Shown piece by piece: positions 1-12,600 of a stretch of 64,000 bases of DNA. Position numbers and translations under genes: made by a program. Source of the stretch: Gordionus sp. m RMFG-2023. Its lineage: Eukaryota; Nematomorpha; Gordioida; Chordodea; Parachordodidae. A model generated the notes under the pieces. It was not told the origin of the DNA and made no database searches. It was given only the letters and a program-made list of their open reading frames with translations. The stretch's first letter is position 1, and each line of letters begins with the position of its first letter. The stretch spans positions 20,995,366 to 21,059,365 of the forward strand of contig NC_088777.1 in assembly GCF_954871325.1 (NCBI RefSeq), read 5' to 3'.

Positions 1-2
1 CT

Positions 3-263
3 GCCAAACATCATCGACGAAGACTGGATGACTCAACGCAAGTGCAGTCGTCATTTTCTCCCAATCGTCCGGCTCCGTCGGCCAACCGGGGTGAACTAAT
101 GGACACATCCAGTGGTCATTCTAGCATCGCATCGACCGAAGATATTCTCAAGAGGGCTATATGCAGTATTCATAAGCCCGCTCCGTCGACATCAACCTCC
201 TCTGCGGTATCCCAACGTATTGACGCAATGGATTTGTGGGAGAATCAATTACAGCTCTCGTGA
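3..263 (+). CDS. 3' end of a coding exon, unknown protein (partial)
   Basis: The first 263 bases hold an open frame that runs in from before the window and ends at a TGA. It reads AKHHRRRLDDSTQ..., then a Ser/Thr/Pro-rich linker, and ends ...DAMDLWENQLQLS. Base composition is near 50 percent GC, far above the neighbouring DNA, which supports real coding sequence. No in-frame ATG near the left edge marks a start, so this is a C-terminal part. A basic patch followed by a low-complexity tail recalls the C-termini of MADF/Myb-like proteins that accompany Harbinger-type transposons, or of host MADF-BESS factors, but no domain is clear. I do not recognise the gene. Confidence 0.5.
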   Translation, partial: AKHHRRRLDDSTQVQSSFSPNRPAPSANRGELMDTSSGHSSIASTEDILKRAICSIHKPAPSTSTSSAVSQRIDAMDLWENQLQLS

Positions 264-2296
264 TGACTCCCACAAGGTCCGCTATATTCCCATTTATAGA
301 TGCATACTGTATGTATATATGTCGACCATTTTTTTTTAAACAAAATATAATACCATTTTTTTTGTTTGTTGTTTGTTTGTAGACATGCCACGGGCCCATA
401 AAGGGGTGACATGTCATAAATGATACATTTTTATAGTAACTGTCAATCATTTGATATGATATATTTTTGTTTATCTATTTTTTTTATATAGTTAACATGT
501 CAGTTATTTTAAAAATTAGGGATTTTTTTTTAATCATTGATTTTTTTTTATTATGAAATTATGATTAACTTTTTTTCATGAGCCATGAAATTATGATTAA
601 TTCTTATAAAATGACTTATCAATATTTTTACAATAAAGAATTTAATTGTTGATTTAGTATTTGAATAAATTTATTTAGAACATTTCCTAGGTCTTTTATT
701 TAGCTCTCTAGTTTGGCATTTTCTTTCTTTTCTGTGTTTTTTTCTTTTATTTTTAAATTTCGTTACATTATTGTTGACAATTATATGTAAAATATGATAA
801 GAAATGTACCGAGGTAGTGACTAAGGTATATAGTAATTGGAAGGAAGTCATTGTGATGTCGGATAATCTGTGCGATATTATGGAATGTGTGGAGAGATTT
901 GCTTGTTTTTTTCTTTTGCAATTCATTAAATATTTCTGTCTAATTTAGGCAGGTTTCGTGTTAACCACATATAATAATTTTTTTTACAATGCCTTAAATA
1001 TTTCTATCTAATTTCGGCAGGTTCTTGTCTTAAGGATTTGTTAACCGCATATTTTAATTAAAGAGATCATGAGTTCAAGTGACATGTATTTTATTATTTT
1101 TAACAAAGTTCATTCAGCTGAAAATTTATTTTTTTTCCCTCCCTCCGTCTTTGTTTTTTTTTCCTCACATGTAATTTTTATATATATATGATTGTGATTT
1201 GTGCCACAAAGGAAAAAACGGAAGTTGCCTTTAATTATATAATTAATTCTGAGGAGGAATAATAATTGAACCTGGTGATCCACATGTCCGGGTTTGTTTT
1301 TATTCATAAAAATATTTCTTTTTCTTTCCATAGGTTATGTTTATGTTTTTTTTTCAACAGCAAAATTATGATGATTTATTTTTTTTTTAAATAGATTGGA
1401 TTTATATTTTTTTTTTATTTCACAAAATTTTTACGCCTCAGACTTATGTAATTAAATAATTGATAGTTTTTTTACACAAGGATTATCAGCATTAAAAATC
1501 CATGAAATAATCTTTTTTATCAAATTGGAAAAAGTAAAAGTCGTTCTGATATAATAATACCATACCCTCCTAATCACCTTTAATCAATTTTAATTCCAAA
1601 AATGTTAACATGAAATTTCCGTAATTCTGAAAATAAATCGTCAATAGTTAAAAAGAAAATGCATTCCCATTATCAGTCCGATATACGTATGATGCTTCTT
1701 TTCAAACTAGTGATCAAGCCAACGATAATGGAGATTCACCGTTTACCCGACAGTTTCGGAACATAATATGATAGTTGACTCTTAGTCTGACTTTGTTGAT
1801 GACAGAATGATGATACCATAGCCATTATTCTTATAATATCAATATTTTTCACCATGAAAATAAAGGTGATCAGGAAAACCACTCTCGGGTGGACTATTTA
1901 AAAATATTTTGCAATGTTTTTCTCGTTCAAATAATTAATAGATATTATATAAATTTTATTTCTTGGGGTGAATTCCGCTGGCCCTATAGAGGTGGCATGT
2001 CATCGCTGTGCTTATTTTATAAATAATAATATACATTTTCGTTGTTAAAAGTTACTTTGATATATTACTAGGTACAATTACTAGTTACATTTTACAGTTA
2101 TATTCCAAAAGTAAATAGTTTTATAATAAGTTACTTTATACATAATTCAAACGCATTATTTATTTACTGAACACGTTTACTTAATATAAAAAAATTAGGA
2201 TATAATAATTATAATCATTTATTTGAAAAAATATAAAATTCATCTATATAACAAAATAATTAAACCGAAAAATATCGGAAAATAGAATATATTTAT
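264..2296. other. Non-coding AT-rich stretch with small repeats
   Basis: No gene is seen. Points of structure: an inverted pair of ACATGYCAC around 375-411; a direct duplication of about 50 bases (924-970 and 993-1052, both with a ...TTTCTRTCTAATTT.GGCAGGTT core and TTAACC.CATAT end); a GGCCCTATAGAGGTGGCATG segment at 1979-2003 that resembles the 390-416 segment; and a cluster of TTACTAGTTAC-like words at 2040-2150 that looks like a decayed hAT end. Confidence 0.5.
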
Positions 2297-2500
2297 TAGA
2301 GACCTGCAGGCCCGGCCTGGATACACAGGCCGGGGACGTATTTTAATTTTTTTTTAAATATACCCAGGCCGGGCCTGATTTTTTTTTTAAATATCCGGGC
2401 CAGGCCATATATTTCAAAACCAAATATTTGAAATCGCCATTATTAGCTCTAAAATTCAAAAATAAATATAATAAATTTTTTTTAAATCCGGGCCAGGCCT
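2297..2500. mobile_element. hAT-type end with GGCCCGGCC subterminal words
   Basis: Starts with TAGAGACCTGCAGGCCCGG after the 8-mer ATATTTAT. Inside lie at least five copies of variants of GCCCGGCC/GGCCAGGCC between poly(T)/poly(A) tracts. Other ends of the same general type are at 18446, 32794 and 54841. The right terminus was not found, so this is a half element or a truncated copy. Confidence 0.5.
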
Positions 2501-3185
2501 GAAAATTTTTCTTATTAGTAAATAATGATTACTAATTTAGTTTATTCAAAAATTATTTAATTCCAAAATAATCTAAGTCTTTTTCGTTCCTTATACTAAG
2601 TTCTATGATCTAATTTAGTAAATTTTAAAAAAAAATACATTTATATGAAATTCCATAAATATTACCAGCAACTTGAGGGCAAAAAATATGGAATATATTC
2701 TGCTAAATAGGTAAAGAAATATAATATTAAAAAATAGGTTTATTAATTGAATTTGGTTGCAAAATTATGAAACCCAGCAATGTTACAATTTATGAAGAAA
2801 AAAATATTTGGAAGGGAAATTATATTATTGTTGCATATCAATTGTGAACACAATCTGACATTTAAACAAAATTTTAATTTAATTTTTATTGTAGTGGACA
2901 AAATTAGCTTTATCCACCTAGGTTCACCCATTGGAGATGTTGTGCTATATTTTATTTGAGATGAATTTCTTGTCAAATTCAATAGAACGTAAATATTTTA
3001 AAACATTTACCTGCTCATCAGGCTTTTTATTTAATTTAAATATTTTTTATTCATTTCTAAAATTTTACATGCCTTTCGTTCATCAACAATTTTCATATCC
3101 CTTGAAATATTATTAGACCTTGAGGTTCATAATAAAAATACTCTTGAATCTATTTTAAAATATTAAATTCTTTTCACTATTCAGT

Positions 3186-3617
3186 ATGCAAGCTGCCCTT
3201 CCACCAGGTGGTATAGGTATCCATTCCCCATATCCTTAAGCATTTCAGCCTTTTTATCCTCAGTTGCTAAATTTGCATGCATTGCTCTTTCTCCCCTTAA
3301 ACCCAACCCCGAATATACAGAATGACAACAATACGACTTTTTTGCTTGATCAAATAATTCCAGCCTCAGTCATATGTTGCCTTAGCTACGAATGGTTAGA
3401 AACTATAAACCCCGAGTATACAGAATGACAACTACGACTCTTTTGCTGGATCAAATAATTCCAGCCTCAGTCATATGTCACCTTGACTACGAATGGTTAA
3501 ACTATACCTAGTTCTAATTTAGGCTTATTTATTAAACAACGAAGAACTTAGAATAGCTATAGGTCTTCGTTTTGTGAAATCGTAACGCCGACATCATGGG
3601 TCCCTTGTGAAACTCAT
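3186..3617 (+). pseudogene. Unidentified coding relic, left part
   Basis: The plus strand reads MQAALPPGGIGIHSPYP and continues in a broken frame. A segment of about 93 bases is directly duplicated (3306-3397 and 3408-3499; both contain the words CAAATAATTCCAGCCTCAG and CTACGAATGGTTA). The block is less AT-rich than its surroundings. A hAT element (3626-4444) with a clean 8-bp duplication separates it from the similar-looking block at 4453-4900, so the two were probably one sequence. I do not recognise the product. Confidence 0.3.
3306..3499. repeat. Direct tandem duplication, about 93 bp x 2
   Basis: Two adjacent copies beginning AACCCCGARTATACAGAATG and ending CTACGAATGGTTA, differing at about ten positions. 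They sit inside a decayed coding-like block. Confidence 0.75.
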
Positions 3618-3625
3618 ATCGATAG

Positions 3626-4444
3626 TAGAGGCCAAAGCCCGCCCTACCAATGTTTTAAAAAATTTAACCCGCCCGCTCAGCCCACCCATAGTTTAAAAAA
3701 AATAATGTCTAAATTCCTTACCCGCCCGCCCATTAGTCTAAAGTTTTTTAACCGCCCGCCCATTATTTATAAAAAATTTTTAACCCAAGCCCACTTATAA
3801 AATTTAATTATGGTCATTCTTTCATTTTTTTAAGCATCTAATAAAAATATTTCAGCATTAAACCTCTACAAAAAGTTTATAATTTAGGAAATTAATATAA
3901 GTATAAAAATAATCAATGTAAATTATGGACAATTTATTTGATCAAATTGAATATATATCAAAAAAATAAAAATTAATATTATATGTAATTATAATGCAAA
4001 AATAATAATGAATCGACATTTTCGGGATTCAAACACGTTCTTCTTTGTTCTAAAAATCTTCCAGCAATGCTAAATCCGCGTTCGGAAGAAGCACTAGAAA
4101 AGTTTTATTACATTCCCATAAAAGGAAATTTTAAATAGACAAAAATACTTATTTATTCTAAGAAAAAAGTTTTATTGTTGTGTTTATTACATAATATAGT
4201 TAGGTAAATGTTCTTCACTTAAAAAAAACGATTGGTACAATAAAAAAAGAAATATTGTTATAGATCATTTAAACAATTATTTTTTTGTTTGTTTTTGAAT
4301 AAAAATTTTAAATTTCCTTAACCCGCCCGCCCATAGTTTCTAATTTTTTTAACCAGCCCGCCCGCCTGCCCATTTTCGAAAATTTTTTTACCCGCCCATC
4401 TAGATGGGCGGGCGGGCCGAAACCCCTTCCAATGCAGACCTCTA
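3626..4444 (-). mobile_element. hAT deletion derivative, GCCCGCCC family, TSD ATCGATAG
   Basis: The 819-bp element begins TAGAGGCCAAAGCCCGCCC and ends ...CCAATGCAGACCTCTA, so the ends are inverted repeats starting TAGAGG. It is flanked by a perfect 8-bp duplication ATCGATAG (3618-3625 and 4445-4452), the length used by hAT transposases. Both subterminal zones are filled with GCCCGCCC words (3640-3790, 4320-4410). The middle keeps only the last part of a transposase on the minus strand. Confidence 0.9.
3993..4092 (-). pseudogene. hAT transposase C-terminal fragment
   Basis: On the minus strand the frame reads ASSERGFSIAGRFLEQRRT followed by CLNPENVDSLLFLH. This matches the hAT C-terminal dimerisation region, whose usual form is SSAPSERVFSxAGxxLxxRRxRLxPxNVExLLFLxxN. 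It is the only coding remnant of the element at 3626-4444, which therefore cannot move by itself. The upstream transposase, including the BED finger and catalytic residues, is deleted. Confidence 0.85.
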
Positions 4445-4452
4445 ATCGATAG

Positions 4453-4900
4453 CCTTAGACCCCCCCCCAATACTGTCGTTTTTCAGAAGACAAATTATCC
4501 AGGCACTATGCCATCAATTCGATCATCAATAGAATCTTTAAATTTCCTTCTACACTGGAACCCTTTGGCTTCAGCCCTGATGGAATGACGCTAGTCCCTT
4601 GAACCACGGTATACCCTCGCTTGGAATTATTCATGTGTAGATCGTTTTGCCAGATATTTTTATTTCAACTCCATCATGAAAGCTGAAAATACAAAAACAA
4701 ATAAATATAGTCGCCTTAATAATCTTTTGTTTGTTCCGGTAATCTCAGACACCTGTGGATCATTTGGACCCCAAGTCCTAAAATTATTCTAAACAATAGG
4801 GCAAGGTTACGTTTAATCACAGGTGATCCAAAAAAGGCTTCGACCTACAAAGAATATCAATCAAAATTTGTCGATCCAAATGTATATCTATACATTAGTC
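4453..4900 (+). pseudogene. Unidentified coding relic, right part
   Basis: Plus-strand fragments such as LEPFGFSPDGMTLVPW (about 4555-4605) and LRLITGDPKKASTYKEYQ (about 4808-4860) lie in different frames. Composition is less AT-biased than its surroundings. The piece lies directly after the hAT insertion and is likely continuous with the relic at 3186-3617. The fold and family are not recognised; a decayed transposon protein is as likely as a host pseudogene. Confidence 0.25.
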
Positions 4901-5084
4901 ATTAAACCTCGCCGATCAAACCTAAATACATTATTTTATTTTATTTCTCTTCTTTTAATTATATATTTTTACATATAGATATTGTATTATAATTTTAATA
5001 AATAGTTATATTATTTTTAAAAAAACATTAAAAATAAAATTAATTACTGTAATATTTAGATTTATACATATATATTTTTTAAAG

Positions 5085-5205
5085 TAACTAGTTACTTTTG
5101 GCAGTTACATTTCAAAAAATATAACTAGTTACAGTTACAATTTTTAAAATATAACTAGTTAGTTATTTTTTAGCAAAAATGTAACTAGTTACTTTAACAA
5201 CACTA
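5085..5205. mobile_element. hAT right end, TAACTAGTTAC family
   Basis: Ends ...GTAACTAGTTACTTTAACAACACTA, the inverse of the TAGTGTTGTTAAAG terminus. The words GTAACTAGTTAC and AACTAGTTACAG occur at least five times. The next eight bases are GTAGAAAA; no matching copy with a left terminus was found, so the left end is missing or is the decayed cluster at 2040-2150. Confidence 0.6.
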
Positions 5206-5283
5206 GTAGAAAAGAAAGAAAATTTGATTATTAAGAAATTAAACGCCAATCATTTGTTTTGTTGAATAATTTTCATTACAAAA

Positions 5284-5352
5284 AATTATTTTTTAGGAAT
5301 CACTTAAATTATTTTTTAGGAATCACTTAAATTATTTTTTAGGAATCACTTT
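5284..5352. repeat. 23-bp tandem repeat, three units
   Basis: The unit AATTATTTTTTAGGAATCAC plus TTA is repeated three times with almost no change. Confidence 0.85.
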
Positions 5353-6488
5353 TTGAAATTATATTTTTAAAAATAAAAATTATATCTTTAAATAAAAACG
5401 CTTTTTTGAATTATATTTTTTTTAAACAATTGCAAAATTTGATTATTCTTTTTAAAAATATTATATGAATCTTACTTTTGGATTAAATTAATAAAGAAAT
5501 AAAATTAATGAAAACATATTCTTTTGTCATTCCATTCATAAGTTGAAGAAGCCCTTGTAATTAAGAGATTAAGATAACTTTATTAGAGAGTTAAGAACTT
5601 TGTAAGTTTAATAAGATAAGAACTTTGTTAGTTTAATTTTTGGGTATATTAATAATTATCTTTACATTGTGATTCGCTTCAACTGTAACAATAATTATTT
5701 TTAAGCCAAGGTTTTGTTAAAATTTAAATTTAAGAATATTTATTATTACAAGTTTTATTATTTATTAATTTAAAATATTGTTCAAGTTTATGTATTTCAA
5801 GCTAGAGATTTTAGGGTAAAATAAAAGTGCAGATTATCTTAAAAATTTTAATATGAACAACATTTATATACTTTATAAATATATTCCGGATTTTTAAATG
5901 AGAATTATCTAATATAAATAGATAGCGCCCGTACCCATAATTGATTATTTATACAAGCCGAACTTTAAAATACCACTAAAGAAAGATTTTCTAGAAATGA
6001 ACTAGAATTCCTGAATTAAAAATATTGTAGCACTTGAATAGGAAATGAACAATTTCATATTTTGCAAAGATAATTTGTGAATTGTTATATCTTATATAAT
6101 ATATAATGCTACTTTTTATCTACATTACTTAATAAAATGATACATCGCATGCCGTAAGGTAAATTTATTCAGAATGTGAGGATTTGGAGTCTCGTGGGAA
6201 TTCGGGATAACTTATTCCAGAAAAACTTAAGACATAAATAGTTTATTATAAAAATAAATAAAAAATTAAAATAACATCATATGCCATAGAAAGGTCATTC
6301 TTTTTATAAGATTTTAGATTCGATATCTAAAATAATGTTTTCTTATTAAAGTTATCTTGCTAATATTTTAATGATTTAACATGAATTAAGTTACATACAC
6401 TTTATTTAAAATATATATTGATTAATATTCTTTAATAAATACATGTATTTTTATATATTATACAAAAAAATAAATTAGAATGGCTGCC
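5353..6488. other. AT-rich intergenic stretch downstream of MRPS11
   Basis: No open frame or repeat of note is seen. The 3' untranslated region of the minus-strand MRPS11 gene should lie in the right part; candidate polyadenylation signals cannot be told from the AT-rich background. Confidence 0.4.
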
Positions 6489-6646
6489 TCAAATTTTTCT
6501 TTGTTTTCTGGGTCTAAGTCCATTAAATGGGAGTGGCGTATTGTCAGTAATAGAAACAATTTTTAATCCTCCCATTTGTAAGCCTTTTAGAGAAGCCATT
6601 CTACCAGGGCCAATGCCTTGGACAACAACTCTTACCATATAGATAC
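6489..6646 (-). CDS. MRPS11: MRPS11 last exon
   Basis: 158 bases from acceptor AG at 6648-6647 to the TGA at 6491-6489. Encodes [36 protein letters not shown] and [14 protein letters not shown], the most conserved part of uS11. The intron before it is 10,374 bases and is nearly filled by the transposon stack at 7079-16868. Confidence 0.95.
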
Positions 6647-9600
6647 CTATTTAAGATTAAATATTGTAAATTAACATTTAAAATCATAGGAATTTGATTT
6701 TAATATTATCCAAATTAATTATTATATTTAATAAGCAAATTTTAAAAAAAATACTGTTGTGATTGCATAATTTCAAAATGTATTAATAAAAATATGTATA
6801 AATTAAAAATTATATTTGTAAAAAAAAGTTTTTCAAAAAAACTATTATAAAAACTTGAAATAATTAATATTATTAAATTAAATTATCTAAAAAAGAAAAT
6901 TAATAAGAATCTTTCAGTAGAACATTAGTATTTTATTCGATAAATTGTATTTGCTAATAAAATTTATTTTTGATAATTTATATTTGCTATGTTTATTTAT
7001 TTTTAATTTTTATCGAGTAAAGTTCACAAACATTCATTTTATTTTTCTTTGTTTTTGCGAAATTTTTATGATTTTTACTATAACTGTGCCGATATTAAAT
7101 ATCGTATCGGCACCGATATTTAACGTTTTCCAAAAATATCGGATCGGACCGATACCTGTAAAAACCGATCCGATCATTTTACTTTACTTTTCTTTTTTTT
7201 GTTATATATGTTATGTATATTTATTTTTAGTGTTGTAATGAACGCGTTCGTGAATGAAGCGTTTTTTTGAAAAAAATGGTAAACGATGTTCCTTTTATTT
7301 TTGACGAACTTTGAACATGAACGCGTTCCTTTTTTATGACAAAAACGTTCGAATTTAACGTTCGTTCAATTTTAAAAACATTTTTTATATTTATTTATTT
7401 GAAAAATTTAATATTAATCCGAATTTTTTAAGAAAAATGTCTTATATTTTATAATCAACTGTTTTTCCTTTTCACATTTCAATTTTTTTTAACCCACCAT
7501 TATTATAGTTTATTAATTTGATACTGTTTATACTTTAATTTAATAGAATAGCATAAGAATGGATATTATTATTTCATCATCATTATCTGATTCTGAAAAT
7601 TCAAAATCAGATGAATTAACATTACCATGCCTCAAATAAGATAAATATTTTGGAGTAACATCCTATATTGAAGAAATTAATTCAATACTTACCCAAATGT
7701 AAAATATGCCAAAAAGTATTATATCAGTTTCAAAATCTTCTAGTTCCAATTTAAAACGACATTTGTATTAATTATTTTACTTTATATATAAATAAGTAAA
7801 ACATTAAATTTGAAGAAAAAATGCATTTAAGCTATTTGATCCCAACAATAACGATAGTTATTTAAAAATTAAAAAAAATTAATGGCCTAAATTATGGTCA
7901 ACTATTGATAGACGCATTATTCAATGGAATTAATAAAAAGTATTAAACCTATCATTATCAAATTAATTACATATATATTTTATTTTTTTAAAGATTTGAA
8001 CATATATATGAAGATCAATATGTTCTTTCTGCAATTATACATCCAATAGTCAAGCTTCAATGGCCATGGATAAAACTTCCACAGAACGAACTTATAAAAA
8101 ATAAACTTATAGCGTTATTGAAAAAATGCATTGAAAGCAAGAACTGTTAATTTCGAGATATCTTTTTTTTGACTAGTAAGTAAAGGATGGATGGGAGGAG
8201 GATAACTTATCTCAATTTTTTGAAGCAAAGGATAAAACAATATATGTTTTTAATAAATTCCCCATGTTAAAAGAGTTGTTTAATAAGTATAATACCGCAA
8301 TCCCCTCATCTGCCCCGGTAGAGCGCGTTTTTAGTATCTAATGCCGTATTAACTGCCAAGTGTTCCTGAATATCAGATGAAAATTTTGAAAAATTGTTAT
8401 TAAAAAAAAAGAAAAATTTTATAAATAAATTTATCTTTTTATTCGCTATATTATATTATATTGTATTTTAATTATATTATCAAAATAAAACTATATTATT
8501 TTTTAACATGGCTAATCTAATATATTGGTTAAAAAATATAAGACATTTATTTATATTAAATTAAATTTAAAAAAAAATTTATCATAAAATTTTGAACGAA
8601 TGTGAACGCGTTCCTTTTTTTTGTAAGTGAACTTGAACGTGAACGCGTTCGAATTTTTTTAGAAATGTTTACAGCACTATTTATTTTACATTTAATATTA
8701 TCTAAATAATTTTTTTAAACAATGCAAATGCACAACACCCCCTAAATTTTATTTATTATTAAAATAGATTTTTAGTATTTTAAAAGTTTTTTTATAAAAA
8801 TAAAAAGGAATACCCAAGGTTTTATTTATTTTAAATCTTTTTAAATAATAACACCAATTTTATTATTTATACTTTAAATAAAAGAATTTTTTTAAATATG
8901 GTATCTGAATTATGGAAATATTTTACAAAAGACGATAATTTTGCAAAATGTGTTATCTGTGGAATTCTAATTACACGGAAAGGAATAATGAAAAATTTAT
9001 TTAATACTACCAATATCCGTAAACATATAAAGCAATTCCATCAAACGGCATTCGAAGAGCTAATACAAAAAGAACGAGAAATATAGAAAAAACAAATCAA
9101 ATTTTAAAAAAAGAACCCAGAAAATTTCTGATCTTAAATCCATAATTATTTCTAAATTTATAGGGGAAATGATAACCCTTGGAAGATGTCGGCTTTAAAA
9201 GGCATTTATATCATTTATATATAAATTATAAAATTCCCAATAGAAAGTATTTTTCGCAAGGAGTTATTCCGGATATATATGAAAAACTCTCCTAAAAAAT
9301 TCGTAAAGAAATTTTGGTTTAAGATTCTTATTTTTCCTTTATCCTAGTGTATGGACTAGAAATTCAGGTGGCGATTCTCATATCTCATAAACATGTCACT
9401 ATATAAAACAAAACTTTAAACAAATTAATAGTTTTAAATGTTAAAACATTTAATGAGTCACATAGAGCAATAAATATTGCTCAAATTTTAGATGAAATGA
9501 TTAATTATTGGTGTATAAAAAAAAATATACCAAATCATAAGAGATAATGCAATCAATATAGTTTTGGCCATGAAAAACGGGAAATTTCAAAGCGTTTCCT

Positions 9601-12600
9601 GTTTTCACATACAGTGTTGTGATTATTTAATCAAACATATTGACGATTAAATTAAAACCCATCCGTATAAAATTATTTTCTTTGCAAAAATAATTAAAAT
9701 ATAGACAAAGCATTATAGAATTCTTTTATTACTCCTTTTTATTTTAATTATTTTTGCAAACAAAATAATTTTATATGGATGAGTTTTAATTTAATCGACA
9801 ATATGTTTCATTAAATCATCACAACACTGTAGTTGCATTTGTTTACAAAGGCAGCAATTTTATCGCTGAGATCTATTATGGATTAGAAAAATAGTAGGCC
9901 ACTTTAAACATTCTTCTATTTCACAAAATTTAGTCTAAAAGAAATCCAAATTCGATTAAGTCTAACTAGGCACAAATTAATCCAGGACGAGCCGACCCGT
10001 TGGGATTTTACCTATAACATGCTAAAACGATTGATAGAACAAAAAAGGGCGGTACAGCGCTATTCATTATCGATAATCCTAATTTGGGAAATCTCTCATT
10101 ATACGAAAAGGAATTAACAGAAAAGGTAATTGATGTTCTGGAACTAATATTTGGGAAATCTCTCATTATACGAAAAGGAATTAACAGAAAAGGTAATTGA
10201 TGTTCTGGAACTAATTCAGAGGGTAACAAAATAGTACGGAATCATGTTCAATTAGCAATGTTATACCCTTTGTTGAAATTCTGAAAAGTGAATTAACGAT
10301 TATGAGGACACAGATGGAGGTGTGCAGACCACGAAGGATACCATTAATCAATTAACAACTCGGTTTTTTATTTATAATAATGACAACTATCTTATCGTAA
10401 CATTACTTGATCCTCGTTATAAGGATTTCCTTTTACCAAAAGACATTTCATATATTGAAAAGCTCAGGACTGCATGTGAGCCTTTTATTAAAAGTGATAA
10501 TCATGTTCAACTTCCAACTCCTAATAAAGATACGCCAGGTGATTTTATTGTTAACTTATGTAATGACAATGAAAAATGTTCCACATAACATTAAAAAATG
10601 GAAATTAAATTTAAGGGATGCTTATAAATTGAAATTCAAAGAGAAATTAGTAACAAATAAAATAATTGAAATCGATAGTAATATAGATGATGATCTGCCA
10701 TACTTGATAGAAATCAAGTAATATTTAAAAGAATCTTTATATCTAGAAAGTATAATAACATATTTTTCATATTTAATCAAGTTTGCTTGGTTGGGTTATG
10801 ATTGACCCATTTGTTTGGGCGATATCTGATTATTTTCAAATTTAACAAAGGATTGGGTTTGTAGGAAACCCACTATTTTTTTAATGCTAAGATGTTTGTG
10901 TTCTTTATTTAGTTAATTCGAATAACATTGATATTGATATTATATCCCCTGTGGATTCACTTGAAAATTGGAGAATTAATGCTGAAAAGTATCCAACTTT
11001 ATCAAAACTTGCATGTAAATTTTTGGCGCCTCCTGAAAGAAGTGTCCCATCTAAGTCTGCTTTCAGTAAGGTAGGAAATATAGATAGTCCACATCGTAGA
11101 AGCTTATTGCCAGAAAATCTAGAGGCTCTCATATTTATTTTAAAAAATCTAATATATTATAATTTTATATATTAAATATTACAATTTAATAATTCATACC
11201 AACATAAATTGGATATGGGTCCTTCCACGTCAAATCGACCAAAAAAAACGAGATTTTCGGATGACTATCTTTAACATTAACGAAATTTGGCATGATAGTT
11301 ATCTATTGTGTATATTTTAGAAAATTCAAAATTTTAGTGCTAGCTCAACCAGATCCAAAGATATATGCTTTCAAAGTAGAAAATCGCGGAATGCGTGATT
11401 TCATTAAATTTTTTCTTTTTTTAAATACTTAAGATAGAGTTACAAATTATATATCATTTTATAGCCCTTAAAATTTTACATTGGAAAATATCGAATTAAA
11501 AGTGTTTTCTTATTTCCGATGAAAATAAAAAATTAACATTGTTAGGAATTTTTTGGAGTGTTGATATTCTCTAAAAATGTTTATTATCTTTATATTAAAC
11601 TATTTATTAAAAAATATCGATAGCCATTTTTGTTTTTTTAATTTTATTTAAATTTTTATTATTTATATAAATAAAATAAGTTAATGTATATGGCGTTATA
11701 TTCAATAATCATTATAATATAATGTTTTTAATAAAATATTAATTGTATTGGGATTAAAATCAAAAAATCAATTCAATATAACCAATATAATGTCCTGGAG
11801 CGATATGTAAGCAGGAAGCCCATACAGATATGATTATTATTAGGACGCTATATTGTAAAATAAACATATTTTAAATTTTTATATTCAAAATTCCATTTTG
11901 CGCTTATTAATGGAAATTCCTGAGGCCATAATTTGTAGTGATGTTAAGGTAGTTACATTTTGGCTAAAAAATAACTGTAACTAGTTATATTTTTAAAATT
12001 ATAACTAGTAACTGTAACTAGTTATAATTTTTGAAATGTAACTGCCAAAAGTAATACTTTTAAAGATATATTCAAATAATTAATTTTATTTTTAATATGT
12101 GGTGATAAATTAATTTTAAATTAAATTTATTTTTTAAATTAAATTTATTAATTTAAAATTTTGTGAAAATGTCTGATTGTTATAATTTCCTGTTCAAATT
12201 GATTTTCTTTTCTTAAATTGTTACATTGCTGCTGGGCTTCATAATTTTGTAAGCAAATTTAAGTAATTTAATAAATTTTAATATTATATTTATTTACAAA
12301 TGTAGCACAATATATTTTTCCCCGTCAAGTAACAAGCATTGGAACTTCATATCATACGTAATAAAAAAAATTTTAATTTAGTATAAGGAAAAACAAAGAC
12401 AGATTATTTTAGAATTTAATATTAAATTATTAATCATTACTTACAAGAACCAAGTCTAACAAAAGCATAAGCACATTACTCAAATTTTAAAAAATGATTG
12501 CTTTCTGAAATTTATTTTTTGGTCTAGCCTGAATTTTTATTTATAATCAAATTATATATAAATTAGACACATTTTAGAACTGTATGTTTCACTCATTAAT

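Larger units (their letters stand above)
8898..11175 (+). pseudogene. hAT transposase relic of the outer composite element
   Basis: Runs on the plus strand in pieces: BED finger (8898-9086; [20 protein letters not shown], with Cys-Cys and KHIKQFH), a middle with [11 protein letters not shown] (about 9890-9925) and [20 protein letters not shown] (about 9985-10045), [15 protein letters not shown] (10402-10446) and the C-terminal [19 protein letters not shown] followed by [17 protein letters not shown] and [14 protein letters not shown] (10969-11135). The motifs match hAT transposases throughout. It is interrupted by the MITE at 9612-9829, a 67-bp tandem duplication and several stops. The C-terminal 220 bases remain open. 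Confidence 0.88.

Noticed and set aside
2280-2500. GC-rich word clusters as possible CpG islands, promoters or CRISPR-like arrays.
   Set aside because: They lie next to hAT termini with 8-bp duplications in several copies across the window, so they are subterminal arrays.
2040-5205. A single TAACTAG hAT spanning 2040-5205.
   Set aside because: The flanking 8-mers do not match and the left terminus is poor; only the right end is supported.
6945-7238. 97-codon hydrophobic frame that could be read as a membrane protein.
   Set aside because: AT-rich DNA read as Phe/Ile/Tyr/Leu; it crosses the hAT boundary at 7079 and its TATCGG words.
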